64,000 nt of DNA from the NCBI GenBank assembly GCA_006937955.1, contig SSNP01000151.1:645410-709409 (forward strand), written 5' to 3'. The stretch is from Pachypanchax playfairii (lineage: Eukaryota > Chordata > Actinopteri > Cyprinodontiformes > Aplocheilidae). The notes beneath the pieces were generated by a model. That model ran no database searches. It was not told the origin of the DNA and was given only the letters and a program-made list of their open reading frames with translations. Position 1 is the first letter of the stretch; each line of letters opens with the position of its first letter. Below, one piece after another: positions 59,201-64,000 of this stretch. A program made the position numbers and the translations under genes.

Positions 59201-62200
59201 AGTTTAGCATGTGTTAGTGAGCTGAAGCTAAAGGAAAGCTGTATGAACAGTAACAGGACTTCATGTGTATACAATGATAAAATCACTTTATAGTATACTT
59301 TAAGTGCTTCTAGCTGTGGGCAAATAACTTCAAATTAAAAGCATATAATCTGTCAGTGTTTTGCTTGTTTGTAGGACACATTTGGATTGTTCTTAGATCA
59401 TGTATTACCTCCTCCAGGAGATTGTTTCTGTCAGGGTTTGTTAGTAAGATAACTTAAAAAGTTCTGGATGGAAATTTTCAGGAGAAAAAAGTGAGTAGAT
59501 TTTTTTACATATCTGCATGTAACTCCACAGTAAATGTTGCTTGATTAAAAAATATAAATATAATCTTGTCACATAAAAGATTTCACATTCTCTCCACTAG
59601 GGCTGGGCAGTATGGCAAATTTTTCATATCATGGTTTTTTTCTAAATTATATCAGTTTTACGGTATTTGTTCGTACGACCAACATTACTGCATTAAATTG
59701 GCTTTAAATAGTCAATTTTACTGTCATATGCACAGTACCGTCGTGTTTTTGTTGACAGCCTCTTCAAGCTAAGTAGCTAGCAGCTGGGTACCGAACATGA
59801 AATTTCTTTTGAAGCTGAAGAAATTCCGTACTACAGTCGTGGCTCCTCTTTTTGGAATAAGTTGTTCTGGGTCAGTAACCTGTGAGTCGCTGTGACAGCC
59901 TCCATCAGCAGACATTCTTAATTCAAAACGTTATTTTTTCACGTGTGGTCTTAGCGTGTAGCACTGAAGTTGGTCCTCGCAGAAACACGTTCCCACTGCA
60001 AATGTTCCGGGTGCTGTTCACCAGTATAGCGATATGTGAAAAATTCTACTGGTTTTCGGTAAAAACCAGTATACCGCCCATCCCTACTCTCCACTGAACC
60101 TCTAATGTTCTCAACTGTGAAGTTCTAAAACTGACATCTGATATTTCAGTGACCAACTAAAGCTCCATGTGTAGCTCAAAGTCTATTTCCTTTCAGCTGA
60201 TTTTAGAAGGTGTTGTGAGACACTTGACTTCCCTTCTTTCGTTTTTGAGATGGTTGACTACATACTGTACATATTACAACCAGTCTTGATTAAATCTAGC
60301 AGTATCTGGATTTGCATGTCAGGGACAATGAAGTCATTCATTGACTTATTCCATGTAATTAAAACACTTCACCTCAGAAGGTAGAGCAGGTAGTCTGGTG
60401 TCACCAGCTCGAATCCCAGCTACATCCAGAAGGATCACTTTGCCATTGTGTCTTTGAGCAAGACACTTTACCTGTCTTTGCCTGTTTGGTGGTGGTCAGA
60501 GGGCCTAGTGGTGGCAGTCCCACCTCCCTCGGTGTGTGTCTCACTCCAGTGCAGCAGTAGCTACAATGAGTGTAGTTTATATGAGTGAATGAAAAATTGT
60601 AGTTTGAGTCTCACTTAAAAATATGCTATACAAATATTCACCATTTAACCATTAGTCAGGTTTTCTGTATTTGTTCTGTTGAGTGTGTTAATTTGTATTT
60701 ACTGATTAAGAGAAAATGGTCATTTCCAACTTCTAGTAAAAAAACTCAACTAGTCAGAATAAGAGCTTGTGATATAAAACGAAATACATTATTCACTTAT
60801 TACTTTCTGACTGGAAATGAATTGATATGTACTTGTATGTTAAATTGCTGCTATTAGCAAAGCAAAATAGCCCAAACTAATCAAAATCTAAAAGATGCAA
60901 TAAATGCTTCATGGTTTGAAGTTGATGATTTGAAAAAAGGTGATTTGTGTTTTGGGCTGAACTTGAATGAAACAGGCAAAAGACACAGACGGTGATTTAA
61001 AAATAAAGAGTTTATTAAGCACACACTGTGGAAACAGACAGTGGCAACAGTTACTTTGGAGTTCAAAGAGAAAGTGTTAGCCCAAAACAAAAACAGTCCA
61101 GGATCAGAACACGGTTAATCCTCTTCCTGACAGAGTCAAAATCCAAAAACCTAAATCTGTTTAAACAAGAGCAGGTCAGGTGTCTGTGAACTGTACAAAT
61201 GATTTAAAAGAAACTGGGACTTACAAGTCCAAAAAGGAGGAGGCAAAAACAAACAGGTACAGTGCACTGTGTGATCTTCCTGAGATCTCCTTATATAAGG
61301 AGGTGTGGGGGGGGGGGCATGATTAGATTGTGGCAGAGCAGTGAGGAGCATGGCAGGTAAAAACAGCTGATCTGTCCTGGTTCATTTTTTCTCACCACTG
61401 ATTCAAATGAGACATTTTCAAACTTGTAGCACTCCCAAAACACGCCGGGTTTTTATTGTTCAGTTTCTGAGTTGGGAGCGTCAACACACCCAAATATTTC
61501 CCCTCATTCACAGGAAAACAGGATTTTAACATAGTGGGTGTTGTGATTTAGCTGATGTGATGAACCTTTTATTTTGACTTGTGCTTTTCTTATTACTATT
61601 TAAAATATTTTTCAGGGTTCATTGCCAACATGTCTGTACATAGACAGTACTTCCCAGATGAGGAGGATGAGACAGGTGCAGCCAGGGCACTGATGCGTCT
61701 TCAAGACACGTACCAGCTGGATTCAGAGGCGTTCTCTAAAGGAAAACTACCAGGTAACAAAGGACTGGGATTGTTGTTTAAAACACTCGTGTGAATAAAC
61801 TGAACTCTCATAATGTGTTTGGACAACTGACTGTTTTTACTGGCTCAGAAAAAATGCTTGTTGTACGACAGAAACATCTCAATAACAAGTTAAGAAAATG
61901 TAAAAGTTGATTAATAGTGTCCATTAACAGCCTGCGCTCATTTTATTGGCACTTCGTCAGACACGTTCAAATATTCCAGCTATTGCTTTTTAAAAATTAT
62001 GTACTACTATAAAAGATGTAAAAAAATATAAATAATCCATAAGAAGATTTATTGAGACTCAATTTGCTTTCTTGTGTTTGTCCAGGTGTGCACTCTAATG
62101 CCATACTGACAGTGGACGACTGCTTCGACATGGGAAAGAAGGCCTACAATGATGCGGACTATTACCACTCGGTTCTGTGGTTCCAGCAGTCTCTGAAGCA

Positions 62201-64000
62201 GCTGGATGATGGAGAGGAAGCTGTGGTCTCCAAATCAGAGATTCTGGATTACCTCAGCTACTCTGTTTACCAGATGGGAGACCTACCTCGAGCCGTTGAG
62301 CTAACACGCCGGCTTGTTGCTATCGGTACAGTGGCAAAAAACCATCAACAATAGACAAAAAAGCAATTACGGTTATAATAGAAGCACTATTATACTTTAC
62401 TGTGGTTTCCCATGGCAACCAACCAGTATAACCACAATCCTTTAAAGTGAGCTAATTAATGGGTGCATTTTTTTCACTAATAGCTACTTCCCACTCTCCA
62501 CTCTGACTCTGAATGGTTCTGGTTCTGCTCAGTTCTTGCCACCGAAGCGGGGTGTTGTCCACTCCATATACAGGCCTGTGGTTTTAAACAGTTATTTCTG
62601 AGCTAAGAGCTCTGTGGACAGCTGCAGACTGTCTTCTCACAGCTGCGCTGTCTTTGTTTACGTGTCAAGTGAAAGTATTTTAGGTAGAGTCGATAAAGAC
62701 CCATTTTGAGGTAAATAGAACTAAAGTAACTAAATAAAACGGAAAAATGTTGGTACAGACCAGAGAGAACCTCAGGACTGATGGTCCTAAAGAAAATAAT
62801 AGAAATTTGATCAGATACATTGAGTTAATCTTTTAACTAAGATGGTCTTCTTCATTTAGATGTACATTGTAAAAAAAAATTCAAAAATTGTCCAAAATAT
62901 GTTCAGGAATTCTTATAAAACTCTTAGAAGTGGGATTGTGTTTCAACAGTTCTCAGCTTTAACATTTACAGTTGAATTAAATATAAATGATGAGACGGTT
63001 AATACAAACATATATATGTTTAAATTATCTGTTTACTGACAACAAAAAAGGCTGAGTAGTTTGGTTTGCATAAAATTCATACATCCTTGTTCTATTTAAT
63101 CTGTAAGACTCCTACTAAAGGAGCTCAGGCATTTTCTGTGTAGTGATAGATTATTTTCCCACAGCCTGCACCAGAGGGCAGACTTTACTCTGTCTTCCAG
63201 CCGTCCTGGATGACTGAACAACTACAGCAGAAGCTTTGTTCACTTACTTTAATTGGTGTTGGCAATTCTACAGTATCACCTGTGGAAAGAGGCGCTGATA
63301 CTGTCGTTATATATCAGGTCTGCACGTTTTCAGCTTCTCAGCATAGACACTAACACGTCGTGTTGTTGCACTGACAGACCCGACCCATGAGAGGGCAGGA
63401 GGAAACCTCCGTTACTTTGAGCTGCTTCTTTCTAAGCAACTTAATGAGATGACTCAGGTCCACCAGCCTGCCTCCGAGGAACCCATCCAGCTGGGGACAT
63501 ACACCCGACCCAAAGACCACCTCCCAGAGAGGGAGGCCTACGAGGCTCTGTGCAGAGGAGAGGGGATACAAATGGTACGGTGTGGACAAAATAACAGCAT
63601 GTTTAGAAGAACAGTAAATATAATAAACAAAAAGCATTCAGGTAACATTCAGACTACTGAACGGACCAAAAACTGGTTCTTCCCATTTGTCTTTATTTAT
63701 TTTTCATTTTTAGGATTATGCATTTATTAAAGGAAATAATTTATAATTGTCAAAGTTTAATAAGTGACAGATACATAAATAATGACATACATGTTTTTTT
63801 TTCTGGCAAAGTCAAAAGTTACGTGCAAAAGCTGAACACAGAAGCTGTAAAAACAAAATCAACAAATAAAATTAAAGTGTAAAGACTAAGATCAAGTTTA
63901 CATTTCTACTTGCATCACCAGTTGGTTTACAGTTTTTTTCTTTGTGTTTGTTTGTTCTTCAGAACGAAGCAAGACGAAGCCGTTTGTTCTGTCGCTACCA
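56198..64000 (+). CDS. p4ha2: Prolyl 4-hydroxylase subunit alpha-2 (partial, 5' seven coding exons)
   Basis: Coding is join of 56198-56294, 58039-58135, 58596-58747, 61616-61753, 62086-62325, 63378-63574 and 63963-64000, giving 319 residues to the window edge; all junctions keep frame at GT-AG sites. The enzyme, an alpha2-beta2 tetramer with protein disulfide isomerase in the endoplasmic reticulum, hydroxylates proline in collagen X-Pro-Gly. A signal peptide with a hydrophobic FFNFWVLICCCW core ends near residue 26. Residues 27-160 form the N-terminal dimerisation domain (FTSIGQMTDLIYTEKELV; HPVNAYKLMKRLNTEWSELE). N120 in FIANMSV is a glycosylation sequon. Residues about 162-245 form the TPR-like peptide-substrate-binding domain (DDCFDMGKKAYNDADYYHS; LDYLSYSVYQMGDL). 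Two Cys in LCRGEG and RLFCRY match the conserved disulfide pair. The catalytic HxD...H...K domain lies beyond 64000. Alpha-2 rather than alpha-1 is favoured by YLAHPVNAYKL and ERAGGNLRYFE. In-frame ATGs also occur at codons 6 and 10. Confidence 0.95.
56965..57515 (-). pseudogene. Tc1-like transposase remnant in p4ha2 intron
   Basis: On the minus strand the text can be followed from TKLELFG (after SDE at the first catalytic Asp) to ILEWPTQGPDLNPTEN and a C-terminal part, with a deletion around the second Asp and several frameshifts. The terminal repeats were not fixed. Confidence 0.7.
57516..58038 (+). other. p4ha2: p4ha2 intron with repeat fragments
   Basis: The stretch 57520-57840 (AATTAACACTCACCAAATC; CATCCGCCAGATGGCGAGT) looks like a dispersed repeat I cannot name. 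TTTATTTATAAAGCACCAGT near 57939 matches the GCGCTTT-type repeat at 22614-22690. Confidence 0.4.
58039..58135 (+). CDS. p4ha2: p4ha2 coding exon 2
   Basis: It encodes QMTDLIYTEKELVLSLRNY and IKAEEAKLAAVK. The acceptor is CTTTACAG and the donor AAAAG|GTACAT (phase 2). Confidence 0.9.
58596..58747 (+). CDS. p4ha2: p4ha2 coding exon 3
   Basis: It encodes WASKLDALTRVSTSDPEGYL and HPVNAYKLMKRLNTEWSELE, ending QNPSD. The donor is GATG|GTGAGA (phase 1). Confidence 0.95.
58748..59589 (+). other. p4ha2: p4ha2 intron 3, 5' part, nothing recognised
   Basis: No repeat or alternative exon was recognised between exon 3 and the hAT element. Confidence 0.4.
59598..60087. mobile_element. hAT derivative with 8-bp target duplication in p4ha2 intron 3
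   Basis: The ends TAGGGCTGGGCAGTATGGC and TATACCGCCCATCCCTA are inverted repeats, flanked by CTCTCCAC on both sides (59590-59597 and 60088-60095). The 490-bp interior has no transposase. The TAGGG-TGGGC end is typical of a hAT group. It differs from the element at 43958. Confidence 0.9.
60372..60648 (+). repeat. tRNA-derived SINE in p4ha2 intron 3
   Basis: The head AGAAGGTAGAGCAGGTAGTC and CAGCTCGAATCCCAGC (B box) is followed by CTTTGAGCAAGACACTTTAC, GTGCAGCAGTAGCTACAATG and a tail with ATATGCTATACAAATATTC. It is the same class as 10334-10583. Confidence 0.7.
60890..61380 (-). repeat. Possible solo LTR, minus orientation
   Basis: Read on the minus strand, CCTTATATAAGG (near 61290) would be a TATA box and TTAATAAACTC (near 61010) a polyadenylation signal, spaced as in an LTR. 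Ends were not defined and no coding part is present, so the call is tentative. Confidence 0.3.
61616..61753 (+). CDS. p4ha2: p4ha2 coding exon 4
   Basis: It encodes FIANMSVHRQYFPDEEDETG, ALMRLQDTYQLDSEAF and SKGKLP, with the N-glycosylation sequon NMS. The acceptor is TTTTTCAG and the donor CCAG|GTAACA. Confidence 0.95.
62086..62325 (+). CDS. p4ha2: p4ha2 coding exon 5 (peptide-substrate-binding domain)
   Basis: Its 240 bases encode the TPR-like binding domain: VHSNAILTVDDCFDMGKKAY, VLWFQQSLKQLDDGEE and EILDYLSYSVYQMGDLPRAV. Tyr residues typical of the proline-rich-peptide groove are present. The donor is ATCG|GTACAG. Confidence 0.95.
62326..63377 (+). other. p4ha2: p4ha2 intron 5, nothing recognised
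   Basis: AT-rich intron. No alternative exon or repeat was identified. Confidence 0.4.
63378..63574 (+). CDS. p4ha2: p4ha2 coding exon 6
   Basis: It encodes DPTHERAGGNLRYFELLLSK, a variable linker (TQVHQPASEEPIQLG) and DHLPEREAYEALCRGEGIQM. The acceptor is CTGACAG and the donor ATG|GTACGG (phase 0). Confidence 0.95.
63963..64000 (+). CDS. p4ha2: p4ha2 coding exon 7 (cut by window edge)
   Basis: It encodes NEARRSRLFCRY and two bases of the next codon. The acceptor is TTCTTCAG. The Cys here and the one in LCRGEG of exon 6 correspond to a conserved disulfide. Confidence 0.9.

Overview
The window is nuclear DNA of a ray-finned (teleost) fish. Two genes with vertebrate exon-intron structure are recognisable. 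The rest is AT-rich and full of repeats typical of teleost genomes: Tc1/mariner, hAT, PIF/Harbinger and TTAA-flanked DNA elements, tRNA-derived SINEs, RTE/Rex-like and L1-like LINE pieces, and a Ty3/gypsy remnant. A 10-base N gap at 22861-22870 shows it is a scaffold. I cannot name the species.

Genes. On the minus strand, pdlim4 (PDZ and LIM domain protein 4) has coding exon 1 at 16467-16559 and exon 2 at 1901-2052. They are separated by a 14.4 kb intron, and later exons lie beyond the left edge. On the plus strand, p4ha2 (collagen prolyl 4-hydroxylase, alpha-2 subunit) has seven coding exons from 56198 to the right edge, covering the signal peptide, N-terminal domain, peptide-substrate-binding domain and the start of the linker. 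The catalytic domain is outside the window. The two genes are divergent, as P4HA2 and PDLIM4 are in mammals (human 5q31), which supports both calls.

Layout. 1-16.5 kb: pdlim4 introns holding a Tc1 remnant, a decayed gypsy element with two LTRs, a DNA transposon invaded by a SINE and a MITE, and a TTAA-flanked element. 16.6-49.3 kb: intergenic, with no confident host gene. It holds an intact DD36E Tc1/mariner transposon (19710-20930, 346-aa transposase, perfect 29-bp inverted repeats, TA target), a decayed relative at 40.5-41.3 kb, four of five copies of a TTAA-flanked family, a Harbinger derivative with a TAA duplication, a hAT derivative with an 8-bp duplication, and an L1-like LINE fragment. 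49.3-64 kb: p4ha2 promoter region, long first intron with the fifth TTAA-family copy and a 24-unit minisatellite, then the exons, with a second hAT derivative, a Tc1 remnant and a SINE in the introns.

The most notable items are the intact DD36E transposon and the multi-copy TTAA-flanked family. I found no sign of a prokaryotic-type system, CRISPR array or new multi-gene cassette.
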